Position numbers and translations under genes: made by a program. Of a stretch of 20,250 bases of DNA, positions 1 to 9,705 are shown in pieces; position 1 is the first letter of the stretch, and every line of letters begins with the position of its first letter. The notes beneath the pieces were generated by a model. It was not told the origin of the DNA and ran no database searches. It saw only the letters and a list, made by a program, of their open reading frames with translations. The stretch comes from Cyclostephanos tholiformis (taxonomy: Eukaryota > Bacillariophyta > Thalassiosirophyceae > Thalassiosirales > Thalassiosiraceae), in NCBI GenBank assembly GCA_036939975.1, contig JALLPB010000209.1, positions 1 to 20,250 of the forward strand, in the 5' to 3' direction.

Positions 1-58
1 CCGCATCGCACTGCAATTTGATTCCTCCTATTTTTAATTTTCTGACTAATTTAGTAAA

Positions 59-294
59 ATTTAGTGTCTGTTTCTCAATCCCCGGTGTTTCTTAAACCCC
101 GGTTTTTATGGTATGTTTATATCCGTTCTACTAGACACCACCGTCCTCATCCCATCAAACATCTTGCTACCATGTGGATATTGCTTAAAATTGCTTGCGA
201 GAGAAATAAAGCCACAACGAACAACCTCCAACCACCATGGACTACCCAGGAGATAAGCACCACCGGGAGATAAGATAAGCACCAGACACTAAAT
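59..294. repeat. Short inverted-repeat-bounded element, MITE-like
   Basis: A 12-bp perfect inverted repeat, ATTTAGTGTCTG at 59-70 and CAGACACTAAAT at 283-294, bounds 236 bp without convincing coding potential. The interior contains the near-duplicated motif GGAGATAAG. Size and structure fit a non-autonomous DNA transposon. I could not find a clean target-site duplication, so it could also be a chance inverted repeat. Confidence 0.35.
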
Positions 295-896
295 CTATCT
301 AATTTAGTCTCATGGCTGGTCTCGTCAGGTGAAACGTCCAACATGTTATTGGAAATTCAATCACAAAAGATTAATGATGAATGTTAAATTGTTCCTTTAA
401 CAAATCCTACAATTGATAGGAAGACAATGAGAAATTACACTGCTTTTCTTGCCATTTAAACTAACATGTTGATTTCCCAATCATGCATATTAAAAAGTTC
501 CACAAGAAATGCTGCCAAGCATTCACTTCACGGGCCAATCTGCAACCTTGCATTAATTGTGTACACTCATTTTGTTCCCATCTCAAACAAAGACCCTGAT
601 CTAAGAGCTGAACTAAAGATGCTGCCACAATCTACTCAAATGTTTATTGCTTCATTTGATGGCAGATCTTTCTTACACAATTTCTCGTTTGTATGCCCTA
701 GGAATAATTGACCCAGATGTACACCGGTGGCCAGTATGGGATAAGATCTTGGCAACTTGCCATCAGATAATTGCTCGGCCTGCAATCATGTTTATGAATA
801 AGAATCATGAACATGGAGGGTTACTAATCATGATCAATGATGATCTTTGTCAAATAAAATTGGTGCTAAAGACAAAACAATTCTTATCTCAAACAC
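295..896. other. Unassigned AT-rich stretch with two overlapping short ORFs
   Basis: Two plus-strand open frames overlap here. The one at 466-711 (81 codons, real ATG) contains a segment ending in FVCPRNN. The one at 647-928 includes the phrase HRWPVWDKILATCHQI. I recognise no family in either. Because they overlap in different frames and abut a satellite array, a decayed gene fragment is as likely as chance. There are no tRNA or rRNA signatures. Confidence 0.3.
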
Positions 897-2145
897 AAAA
901 ATATAGTGTATATATAGAAAGTGTTTGAGCACATTCATATGCTGTGGATAGGCATATGAGTGTACCCTCCTTGCACTGATACACTGCAGGCTAAGTTGAC
1001 CAGCAGATTTGGGTAATCAAAGAAAAGTGGGGTGAAATAATGACGTGTTGTCAGGGTTGAGGCTGTAGAATTCCACTCACTTCTTCTACAAATCAATTGT
1101 GTATATCTAGAATGTGTTTGAGCACATTCATATGCTGTGGATAGACATACAAGTGGGGTGCATCCTATAGCACTGATACACTTCTAACCAAGTTAACCAG
1201 CAGATATGGGTAATCTGGGGATGGTGGGGTGAAATAATGACACATTGACATGGTTGAAGCTGTAGAATACCACTAACTTCTCCTCCACATCCATATTGAA
1301 CATCTATACTAATCTTGTTGAGAACAGTCATATGCTGTGGATAGACATATGGGTGCTTTCTTACACTGCTATACTGGCCAAGAAGTTGCCCCAGATTTGG
1401 GTAATCTGCAGATGGTGGGGTGCAATAATAATGTGTTGACATTGTTTAGGCTGTACAATACCACTCACTTTACCCCACATCAATTTTGTATTCTAGAAAG
1501 TGTTTAAGAACATTCATATGCTGTGGATAGACATATGGGTGCACCCTTGCACTGTTACACTGTTGGCCAAATTGACCCAGATTTGGGTAATCTGGGGATG
1601 GTGGGGTGAAATAATAATTTGTTGACAAGGTTGAGGCTGTAGAATACCACTCACATCTTCTACACATCCATTTTGTATATCTATAAGTTTTTTTAGCACA
1701 TTCATATGCTGTGGATACATGGCATATATGGGTGCACCCTTACACTTATACACTGCTGGTAAAATTGACCCAGATTTGGGTAATCAGGGAATAGTGGGGT
1801 GAAATAATGATGTGTTGACATGGTTGAGGCTGTAAATTCGAAATCACTACTTCTCCACATCGATAATGTATATCCAGAGAGTGTTTGAGCACATTCATAT
1901 GCTGTGAATAGGCATATTGGTGCCTTTTTACACTGGAATACTTGCAAAGTTTATCCGGATTCGGGAAATCTGGGGGGATGGTGTGGTTATGAAATAATGA
2001 TGTGTTGACATGGCTGAGGCTATAGTAGTAGAACAATGCTCACTTTTACTCCACATTCATATTGTGCATAGAATGTTGTGTTTGAGCACATTCATAGGCT
2101 GTGGATAGGTATATGGTGGTAGGTGCTGCACTGGAAAATACTCTA
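897..2145. repeat. Tandem satellite, family A, seven copies of about 190 bp
   Basis: The landmark ACATTCATATGCTGTGGATA (with substitutions) begins at 931, 1124, 1324, 1510, 1698, 1891 and 2088, giving periods of 193, 200, 186, 188, 193 and 197 bp. Other conserved blocks in each unit are GGGTAATCTGGGGATGGTGG, GGGGTGAAATAATGA and TTGAGGCTGTAGAATACCAC. Copies differ by many substitutions and small indels. Minus-strand ORFs in this stretch are repeats of the same translated satellite and are not genes. Edges are approximate. Confidence 0.9.
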
Positions 2146-2284
2146 AGAAAAAATGTTTTCAAAAACATTTTCTTCTCAATGCAATCTTGTTGATATTGTG
2201 TGTTGTATGAATATTCATCAAGAGCAATTTTGAAAAAAAAATATTTTGTAATGTCCAAAATGTGTTTTTTTGTGTTTTTTTCTT

Positions 2285-3025
2285 GTTTTACTAGCTAAAA
2301 TGTGTTTTTGGTGGGTTTTCTTTTTGTTTTGTCTGTTGATTGACCATCCAAAACCCCATAGACTGCATCCCACATCCATATCATATGTATCATATGTATG
2401 CAAAGTATTTTAGCACCTTAATATGCTGTGGATGGGCATATGGGTCCACCCTAAGCCTAATATATACCTCTGGAGATGGGCATTTTACTAGATTTTTGGT
2501 GGATTTTCTTGGTGTTTTGAACATTGGTCGACCCTCAAAATATCCATAGACTGCATTCTACATGGATATATAAAGTGTTTCACCACCTTGATATGCTGTG
2601 GATGGGCATATGGGTCTCCCCTTAGGCTAATATACCCCTGGAGGTGGGCATTTTACTAGCTTAAATGCATTTTGGTTGATTTTCTTGTTGTTTTTTCTGT
2701 TGATCCGCCCTCCGAACCCCCGTAGACTGCATCCCACATCCATATTAGATATACAAAGTGTTTTGGCACCTTAAAATGCTGTGGATGGACATATGGGTCC
2801 ACCCTTACACTGTTACACTTATGCAGGTGTGGGTGGATTTTAGGAAAATTTATAAATCACCAGGCCCAAGTGATGTTGTAAGGTCATGGTTGATGCTCCA
2901 AACCCCCATAGACTGCATTCTACATCCATGTCATATGTATTTAAAGTGTTTTAGTAACTTGTTATGCTGTGGATGGGCATATGGGTCCACCTTTATACTT
3001 TTACACTTGTGCTGGTGATGGTGGA
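2285..3025. repeat. Tandem satellite, family B, left block (about four copies)
   Basis: The landmark ATGCTGTGGATGGGCATATG recurs near 2423, 2593, 2776 and 2964, so the period is about 170-188 bp. Each copy also carries a CCCCCATAGACTGCATTC-type block and a GTGTTTTAGCACCTT-type block. The landmark region matches that of family A, which shows common descent, while the rest of the unit has diverged. The first two units also share a TTTTACTAGCTAAAATG segment that is lost later. An AT-rich spacer at 2146-2284 with a short imperfect hairpin (2146-2175) separates this block from family A. Confidence 0.85.
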
Positions 3026-3319
3026 CATCAGAAGCAGAACAATGCCCCTTACTACCTTAAAATTTTGTTTGATGAGGCAAACAAGCCCCTGAATTGGGCC
3101 TATGAGCCTTTAAACGGATTTAAACTGTCATTCTCTCCTTTTTTCACTTTTCTTATTTTGCAACAGCTTTCTATGTCCCAAAAGAAGAATCACACATGCT
3201 ACTAATTGTGATACAAGAAAAAATAAAAATATTAGGTTCAACATTCATTTTTCTTCCTTTTTCATTTTTCATGTACCTTATTCCAATGAACAGAGTACAT
3301 AAAAATCTAAAAAAATCAG

Positions 3320-3600
3320 CCTTTCAAATTAATAGATTCGAATTGCAACATAAAAGCCAGCAAGGAAGAGACAGTCTTGTTTTCAAGCGAAAGCCCTAAG
3401 TATGAAGGAGTGATTTCATATAAAAAAATCGGAGTCTATAATTTATACCAAACCCATCATATGGCCTTTCACATTTAATAGATTCAAATTGGACTTAGAA
3501 ACCAACAAGGAAGATAAAGTCTTTTTTCATAAGAAAGCCCTATGTATGAGGGGTGATTTTAAAAGAAAAAAATCAGAGTCAATATTTTATACCAAACCTT
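3320..3600. repeat. 145-bp direct tandem duplication
   Basis: Two copies lie head to tail, at 3320-3464 and from 3465 to about 3600. Both start CCTTTCA followed by TTAATAGATTC, share GAAAGCCCTA and TATGA, and end in TTTATACCAAACC. Divergence is about 15-25 percent by eye, so the duplication is old. No function is apparent. Confidence 0.75.
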
Positions 3601-3715
3601 ACTTACGTAGGTCTTTTTTTTAATCCTCTGAGACCATCAGCAGACTCTCAAAACCAACTGCCACTCCCAGACCAAAAACACAACCCACACCCAAAAAAAA
3701 CAAAAACACGACACC

Positions 3716-3990
3716 ATGGTCCCCTGCCACCCACTGCTGCCCTCCAGCAGCTTCAATTTTAAAGGTAAGTCTGATCACCATACACTATGCAATAGTCCTC
3801 GATTGTCCCAACACGGCAATATATTTGTTGATGGAAAACTAACATTACTCTTTATATTATTGAATATTATTCTGTAGGTCAACAACTGGCTTGCTGGCGG
3901 ACAAAAAGTGAGTTTTATATCTATTTTATGTGCTTTTTCTAGGCTGCTGCATCAATTGAAGCTTGCTAACCCCAGCTATCCACCGATATT
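3716..3990 (+). other. Possible spliced gene fragment with two intron-like segments
   Basis: The stretch contains AAAG|GTAAGT near 3764, TTCTGTAG near 3877, AAAAA|GTGAGT near 3907 and TTTTTCTAG near 3942. Together these look like two short introns flanking a 30-nt exon. One frame across the joins reads VNNWLAGGQKAAASIEAC followed by a stop, but that frame has no upstream ATG. The frame starting at the ATG at 3716 (context ACACCATGG) ends after about 32 codons once spliced. A CA-rich leader precedes it. I recognise no protein family. It is either the remnant of an exon set carried by the inserted segment or coincidence. Confidence 0.3.
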
Positions 3991-4200
3991 TGTTTTAGCA
4001 ACACCGCCCCCGGTTTCCTAGAGGGGGGGTTGATATGGTCAACAAGTTTTTGGGATGGTAGGTAACGTAGCTGCACCTCGGTAAGTGTATCGTAATATTG
4101 TATTGTAATTATTGTAGAATTGTAGTATCTTAGTAGAAATAAATAATACTTATGAAAATAAAAAACTCTTAATTGTAGTATAGTCGCACCATCTACTTAG

Positions 4201-4274
4201 TTTGGATGGGTGTGAAGCATAATTCTTTCTCAACTGAAAATGTGAGAAAAAATTATGCTTTGCACCCATCCAAA
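4201..4274. repeat. Long stem-loop, 32-bp arms
   Basis: Arm 4201-4232 and arm 4243-4274 are reverse complements at 29 of 32 positions, with a 10-nt loop. The terminal motif TTTGGATGGGTG pairs with CACCCATCCAAA. A structure this long is unlikely by chance. It may be a tiny palindromic mobile element or a hairpin RNA source. Confidence 0.8.
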
Positions 4275-4518
4275 AAAAACAACTGAAAAAAATTCAAAAT
4301 CTATACATATGCAGGAACCAGTAAGATACATTCGTTGCCACCTCCTCTACATAGGTAGGAGGTAGTACGAAATTTGATCTTACAACTTCGTCAAGCCGAA
4401 CTATTTTTTAGAAGAAAACTGTTAGTATCACCTTGGAAAACATGTAAAATGAGCTAACCAATAGCTCTGAGAATATGTTTATTTCATGCCTCTCAAATAT
4501 CACCTTGTTGTCAGTTTC

Positions 4519-5103
4519 TGATGGATTTTAGGAAAAATTATGTAGGGTTGTGCCCGAGCGATGTTGTAAGGTTGTGGTTCGGGCTCCAAACCCCCATAGA
4601 CTGCATTCTACATCCATGTCATGTGTATTCAAAATGTTTTAGCACCTTGATATGCTTTGGATGGGCATATAAGTCCACCCTTACACTGTTACACTTGTGC
4701 AGGTGGTAGTGTCTTTTGAGAAAACTAATATAGGGCGGTGCCCGAGCAATATTGTAAGGTCATGGTTGAGGCTCCAAACCCCCAAAGACTGCATTCTACA
4801 TCCATGTCATATGTATAAAAAGTGTTTTAACACCTTGATAAGGTGTGGATGGGCATATAGGTCAGCCCTCACACTGTTACACTTGTGCAGGTGGTAGTGT
4901 CTTTTGAGAAAACTTATATAGGGTGGTGCCCGAGTGATGTTGTAATGTCATGGTTGAGGCTCCAAACCCCCAAAGACTGCATTCTACATTCATGTCATAT
5001 GTATTTATAGTGTTTTAGCACATTCATATGCTGTGGATTGGCATATGTGTCCATTCTTATATTGTTACACTTGTGCAGGTGGGGGTGTATTTAAGGAAAA
5101 TTT
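4519..5103. repeat. Tandem satellite, family B, right block (three copies)
   Basis: Family B landmarks recur near 4651, 4838 and 5027, with the same CCCCCATAGACTGCATTC, GTGTTTTAGCACCTTGATATG and CACTTGTGCAGGTGG blocks as the left block. The last copy is cut in the middle of its AGGAAAATTTAT motif at about 5103, exactly where retroelement-derived sequence begins. These copies resemble one another more than they resemble those at 2285-2740. Confidence 0.85.
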
Positions 5104-5940
5104 ATTGCTCAGTGACAGCCTGTCCAAGCTCTATTGTCAGGGTACCGTTTACATGAGTTTGAGCCACCCTAAACAGACCACTTGTCTTAGGGCCTAATTT
5201 TGTTGGTTTGCACTGCTTCCTTAAAACTCTATTGCCGATCACATAATCATGTCTGCGCCATTTTCTTTTCTCATGCATGAAGTTTTCATTAACCAAATGC
5301 TCTCATCTTTGTGTGACGGCATGCCAATTGGCAATCAATGGTATATTTAAAACATGTCTCTGTTAAAGACTAAGCTACCTGGGCTACTTCCCAAGGTGGA
5401 ATGTGCGCAGTCACATATTGCATTGGCTTGTGGGTTCTTACTGGTGGTTGGAACATCATTAAATCTACAACCTTGTAGCAAGAACTGGAACTCTGGTCCA
5501 ATGAATTTGCCTCTATTGTCATAAATACATCATGCTGGCCATGGATATTATGACAGCCAGACTTGTGCAAATTTATGGGCAATATGAGCCAATGGTTTAT
5601 CATCAATTCTGACAAACTCTACTAAATTAGAGACTGTGTCAATCATAATGAGAGCGTCAAACTCATATGGTCTGTCCTGGACTTGGATCATCCAAGGTCC
5701 TATTAGGTTGACTGCACATTCTTCAAATGGCATTGAACGCATCTCATGTTCAGGCAAGAGTCCATATCCTTTGCCATCAAGCTTGTTGTGCTGGCAATGA
5801 TCGCAATTATACTTGTTGATCAAGCCTTGTAAATCTTAATGATAATATCAAGAGTTAATTTGCATGTGCAGGCATTTGCCGTGTGGGTGTCCTGTGATCT
5901 CATGGAACCAATAAATTCTTGCTAGCAACATGGATCTAGG
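5102..5940 (-). pseudogene. Integrase remnant of Ty3/gypsy-like pol
   Basis: On the minus strand an HHCC-type zinc-binding region (WFHEITGHPHG, then CDHCQ) lies at about 5930-5770. It is followed by the core with VNLIGPW, IDTVSNLVEFVRID, YDNRGKFIGPEFQ and TTSKNPQANAI, and a C-terminal portion ending TIELGQAVTEQ at 5102. The family normally has D in VDLIGPW and E in the segment after PQANA. Here these positions read N and apparently D, so two of the three DDE acidic residues are altered. A stop and at least two frame changes (near 5550 and 5370) break the reading frame. The C-terminus is cut off at the satellite junction. Confidence 0.85.
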
Positions 5941-6720
5941 CAAAGCTTTTTTCCAGTTAGCCGGATGGTCTCCTGGCTTAACATAGCATAGAACATTATC
6001 TACTGCACTAGTGCTGTTGCATATGTAACAATCAGCTACTTTGTTGCCTGATCCTTTAGCTCATTGTCAGCATCTAGTTGCTCTTGATTGCATCCATGTC
6101 TAGTGGATTGTTGATGGCTGAATCTGGAGGAAGGTTGAGGTAACACTCTTCTTCTGGTAAGTGCACGAAGCACTTCAACATTTTCCTATCATCTGTGCAT
6201 GAGAAATGGCAATCAAAGTGGTCAGTCTCTGACTCCTCCTTCCCCACCATCATCAACGGCATGGTGTCTTGCATGGGCATATGTGAGAACATATCAGCAA
6301 TCACATTGCTTGGATGTTTGATGTAACATAATGTAGGACCATATTTGCCCCAATATGATATCCATTGGAGGCATCTTTGTGATGAGTCTCCAAGGTGGAG
6401 TATGTTCTTGTGGTTGGTGTGGATGTTTATCACAGCACCGAGTAGCATAGACCTAAATTCTTATAAGGTCATGACAATTGATAGGAGTTCCTTGTCAATT
6501 GTGGAATAGTTCTTCTGGGCACTATTAAGCTTCTTGCTGTAATAGGCAGCCGGCTCTCCATCCTACATAATGCATGAACCTAGTTGGTAATCTGAAGCAT
6601 CTGCATAGATGTCAAATGGAAGATTATGATTTAGGTAGGCACAGAGTAGATCTGCTGCCATCATGGCTTTCATCTGTTTGAAAGCTGCTTGAATGGACTC
6701 TGTCCACAAAAACCTTGGTT
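5941..6720 (-). pseudogene. RNase H remnant and RNase H-integrase linker
   Basis: The minus strand reads [18 protein letters not shown], then [47 protein letters not shown] and NVIADMFSHMP at about 6710-6260. This is the RNase H fold attached to gypsy RT. The first catalytic Asp in IYADAS is present. The HTDHKN motif usual in such elements is HTNHKN here, losing one Asp. In-frame stops follow GSCIM and IVMTL. The stretch to about 6075 is a linker with YLNLPPDSAINNPLDMDAIK. Bases 5941-6073 lead into the integrase (ALPRSMLLARIYWFHE). Confidence 0.85.
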
Positions 6721-7300
6721 GTTTGGCCCCCTTTTAGGCACGCCCATTTTCTCTGTGAGAGGGGCTAAGATGTGTGCTCTGTGTGGGCACATGTTGCTAA
6801 TAATTCACCATACCAATGAAACCTCTGAGCTGTTTCAGATTGGATGGCACATCCATTTTAAGGATTGCTTCAATCTTTTTCTTCCAGGGTTTGAGGCCAG
6901 TTGGTGTCAACCAGTAGCTAAGCCATTCTGTCTCCTTGATGGCCCAGTCTTAAGTGGATTGACTGTGAATCCATTATCCTGTAGTTTTTGCAGGATAGTG
7001 CATAGCAGCTTCAAATGGTGCTCCCGGGTGTTGGAGAATGCACCAATGTCATCAATGTAGACTTCTACATCCTCTATGTTGCAGGAAATCTTTTCCATGG
7101 TATCCTGGGCAAAGTCTGGGGAGCATTTGAGTCCCATTGGTAACATGTTGTACCTATACTTGCCAAAGGGCATTACAATGATAGTGAGGTCTTTTGACTC
7201 CTTATCCAACTCAAAGGTGTAATACTGCATTGAGATGTCTATCTTAGTGAAAAGGAGTACCCTGCTCTCTTTTTCAAAATGTCCTAATGTAAGGTAGTGG
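6721..7300 (-). pseudogene. Reverse transcriptase remnant, N-terminus deleted
   Basis: The minus-strand ORF at 7230-6907 contains MQYYTFELDKESKDL, PFGKYRYNMLPMGLKCSP and the polymerase motif YIDD (codons at 7059-7048). A frameshift after NPLK moves the reading into another frame, where [32 protein letters not shown] and [14 protein letters not shown] follow. At the 5-prime side the reading DILKKRAGYSF, one frame off from FTKIDISMQ, joins directly to the protease remnant. The N-terminal RT motifs and the protease-RT linker are therefore missing. The YIDD site is intact but the gene cannot be translated through. Confidence 0.9.
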
Positions 7301-7640
7301 TATCAAACCATTCTATGGTTCCGGAGCTATACTTAATGTTGATGCCGCTCTTTGCTAAGAAGTCAGCATCTAGTATCCTCAGATCATATTGAATGTTGCC
7401 ATCAAACACAAGCTCCTTGTGTTGATCAATGATTCTGTTCTTATCAAGGTTTGGCAATCATATTGCATGCAGAACTACCATTTCACCTGCCATGCATGAT
7501 CCATCCAGCATGTTAATATTGCAAATGCAAGGATTGCAATGTCTTGGTAGACACTTGTGAGCTATACAGGTCACCGTTGATCATGGGTCAAAGAGTGCCT
7601 TAAGTAAGGTGCGTGACCACATCTCTGAGATGGTATCTCA
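7290..7640 (-). pseudogene. Aspartic protease remnant of the same element
   Basis: The minus strand reads LLKALFDP followed by a stop where a Gly codon would complete the active-site loop. Further on come KNRIIDQHKELVFDGNIQYD, RILDADFLAKSGINIKYSSG and TIEWFDTT. Position and motif order match retropepsin-like proteases of gypsy elements (D-x-G site, then a hydrophobic ILGxDFL strand). The frame ends at about 7290, where RT sequence begins abruptly. Upstream, 7640-7800 reads DAFPVLEANKDASNSLKDIM in one frame and may be the Gag-protease spacer. Confidence 0.65.
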
Positions 7641-8085
7641 CACCACCATGATGCTCAGGGTTGTGAGCCTCTATATACTGGGCAGTGTTGCCATGATGTC
7701 CTTTAGACTATTGCTGGCATCCTTGTTGGCTTCCAGAACTGGAAAAGCATCTTTGATGGGAAGGGTAAAGTCATCTGCATCACCATGAACTGATGAAAAA
7801 AACAGAGATGATGGTGATCTTGATGGTGATCCATACTTAGTTCATTTTTGTAGAGCTTTTGTTTCTAAATGCATCTATTGCATGGAGAGGAGAGATGTTG
7901 TTTTTATTATTTATAAATGCAATTCTATTGCATGATGATAAAAAAGGTGGTGACCCGAGCTATGACCTTGTAATCCCTGGTTGCCAGGCTCGCTGGGCAT
8001 TCCCAGCAAAAGGTGGTGGATGGATTGTCAGTTGTAACTAATCCTTTATTTGATTTAATCCTAAATTGTTGTCTCAAAAGCCCAA

Positions 8086-9060
8086 TCATTGGGGGCTGTT
8101 AGTCAACAATCTCCCCATTTTTTTGGAAAAAAAGGTATCATCATCGATGGCAGTTCCTGGAGGTGCAGCCTTTTTGTGGCATGACCGTCTCCTTCCCAAA
8201 CACAACCATTTCAAGTCAGTTCTTCTTTGGCCTTTTTTGTAGGTGGCTTGGTTGCCATGGCCAAAATTATCTTCATCGTCGCTCTTGGGCGACAAATGCC
8301 CACTGCTGATGACCAATTTATTGTCATCATTTGGGCTCTCATTGTTGCTACTTGTGTAGCAATTGTTGCAGTGGCAAGCCTTGTGTTTTTGTTGTTGCAT
8401 CAAGCGCAATCATCTTGTTGATCCAACAATCCCTTTTTGTCATGTTCTACACATCCGTCTTGGCAGCCACAGTGGCCACGATCACTCTCATCACAATCAT
8501 CATTGCCTTTGTAATTGTTGTGTTATTGACAAGAATGCAACCAATTAATTGTCATGCCTTTTTAAGGCATACTCACCTGGCACTTTCTTGCAGGTGGATC
8601 CTCCATTGCATTTGTTGTCATTGTGCATGTGATTATTGCTCTCATGCTTTGTTGCTCCCATATCACATCTCTGGCCTCCAAACATAGGTTGATTGTCACG
8701 ATCACCATGGTTGCTGCCTTCTGACTGCTGTTTGTTTTTGTTGATTTGTGCAATCAATGGGGGGAAAGATCCTGCTCAACCCTGCCATGCTTGCTGCTCT
8801 TGCAGCGCATATGGGTGCTCTCTCTTGAAGCCAGCACCCAAAAAAACAAGGTTAATTGTCGCCTGCGGTCTCCACATTGCTTGTTCTCCTCATGTGGGGT
8901 TGCAATGGTTCTATCACAATGTCTATTGCAATGGGATGGCATTGGACGCAAGCATCCCAAAAACTTGAGCACGAGCGCCTTCCTTCTTCAAAAGAAAAGG
9001 GACATCTCAAAATGAGGAAGATGCCAAGAAATTTAGCCTTTTTTTGCAGACTCTTCACCT
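8086..9060 (-). pseudogene. Possible gag remnant of the Ty3/gypsy-like element
   Basis: Minus-strand frames here are hydrophilic and Asn/Asp/Lys-rich. At 8757-8545 one contains RCDMGATKHESNNHMHNDNK followed by C, a spacing like a degenerate Cys/His zinc motif with one Cys lost. At 8409-8086 another contains SSGHLSPKSDDEDNFGHGNQ. The position, immediately 5-prime of the protease, is where gag should end. Plus-strand frames over the same DNA are hydrophobic shadows. Similarity is weak, so the assignment rests mostly on position. Bases 7801-8085 hold nothing I can identify. Confidence 0.35.
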
Positions 9061-9101
9061 GAAAACACTTGTGCCATCTTGGCTTAACACAAGTCTTGTC
9101 A

Positions 9102-9481
9102 TGGGGGGTTTTCTCTCTCCCAAAAAGGTAGAGTTGTAATTACAGTCCATTATCTCGGTAGGAGAAGTAAAGCAACAATCAAAATTGAAGACTGAAGAAA
9201 TTGTGAGCTTAGAGTAAATATTAAGACTTTCTACATTATAGTCTGCAAAGATTCCCAGGGCAATGTGTGGTAGGCATCCTGCCTTACCACTTACTATAAA
9301 TATACACAGAGAGGAGCTCCTACATAGTCTGGCTTGGAGAGTACTTAATAGTAGTGTAGGTTAGCTAATTAGCTCTAATACCTTAGTAGTTGATCAGGTT
9401 ACAAAGTACTAACTAATTATAGGCTAGCTGATCACCACTGGGCCTTATTCCTCAGGACTGCATCAGTATGCAGTATGTTCA
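9102..9481. repeat. Possible solo LTR
   Basis: This 380-bp non-repetitive block starts TG and ends CA. It is flanked by GTCA on both sides (9098-9101 and 9482-9485) and contains an ACTATAAATATACAC TATA-like motif near 9293 on the plus strand, followed by a stem-forming GAGAGGAGCTCCT. It stands out from the low-complexity DNA on its right. A four-base match is weak evidence and no second copy exists in the window, so the call is tentative. Confidence 0.3.
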
Positions 9482-9529
9482 GTCATGTGCATGACCGCCC
9501 TTCTGTATCTATGCATACATATAACTGGG

Positions 9530-9705
9530 TACTGCAATGACAATGACAACAATGAGGACAATGACAATGACATCATCAACAACAACAATGACATCAATGA
9601 TGACAAATGACAACAACAACAACAATGCTGACAATAATAATAAAAAGATTGACAGCAATGATGACAATGATGACAATGACAATGACGATGACAATGACAA
9701 TTGTA
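9530..9705. repeat. GACAATGACAAC-type microsatellite
   Basis: An imperfect array of GACAAT, GACAAC and GATGACAAT units. The open frames on both strands (Asp/Asn/Met/Thr repeats on plus, Val/Ile/Leu on minus) are translations of the repeat and not credible genes. Confidence 0.9.

Larger units (their letters stand above)
3022..4518. mobile_element. 1.5-kb segment interrupting satellite family B
   Basis: Satellite B homology stops at about 3025 and resumes mid-unit at about 4520, at the motif TGGATTTTAGGAAAA seen intact at 2832. TGATGG occurs at both edges (3016-3021 and 4519-4524), which could be a target-site duplication, although satellite sequence itself supplies part of the match. The segment has no satellite similarity, is AT-rich, and contains a duplication, intron-like motifs and a hairpin (listed separately). 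I see no terminal inverted repeats or transposase, so it may instead be a piece of unrelated DNA joined by rearrangement. Confidence 0.5.
5102..7800 (-). mobile_element. Ty3/gypsy-like retrotransposon relic (pol region)
   Basis: Reading on the minus strand from high to low coordinates, protease, reverse transcriptase, RNase H and integrase remnants follow one another. This order is diagnostic of Ty3/gypsy-type pol. All parts carry frameshifts, in-frame stops and substituted catalytic residues, so the copy is dead. The 3-prime end is fused directly to satellite B at 5102-5105 with no recognisable LTR or polypurine tract. The 5-prime part probably continues as gag remains to about 9060. No long terminal repeat pair was found. 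Confidence 0.85.

Noticed and set aside
1128..2036. Series of minus-strand ORFs with similar peptides (HYYCTPPSADYPNLGQ, IISPHHPQIT)
   Set aside because: They are translations of the tandem satellite units. The similarity comes from DNA repetition and frames shift between copies.
897..2145. CRISPR-like array
   Set aside because: Period is near 190 bp with diverged whole units rather than short identical repeats with unique spacers, and the DNA is eukaryotic.
2146..2175. Short hairpin AGAAAAAATGTTTT / AAAACATTTTCTTC
   Set aside because: It is AT-rich and imperfect, so it could readily arise by chance in this composition.
8227..8687. Hydrophobic plus-strand ORFs resembling membrane proteins
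   Set aside because: They are antisense to Asn/Asp/His-rich minus-strand frames and are biased to Val/Ile/Cys by complementarity. There is no membrane-protein family match.
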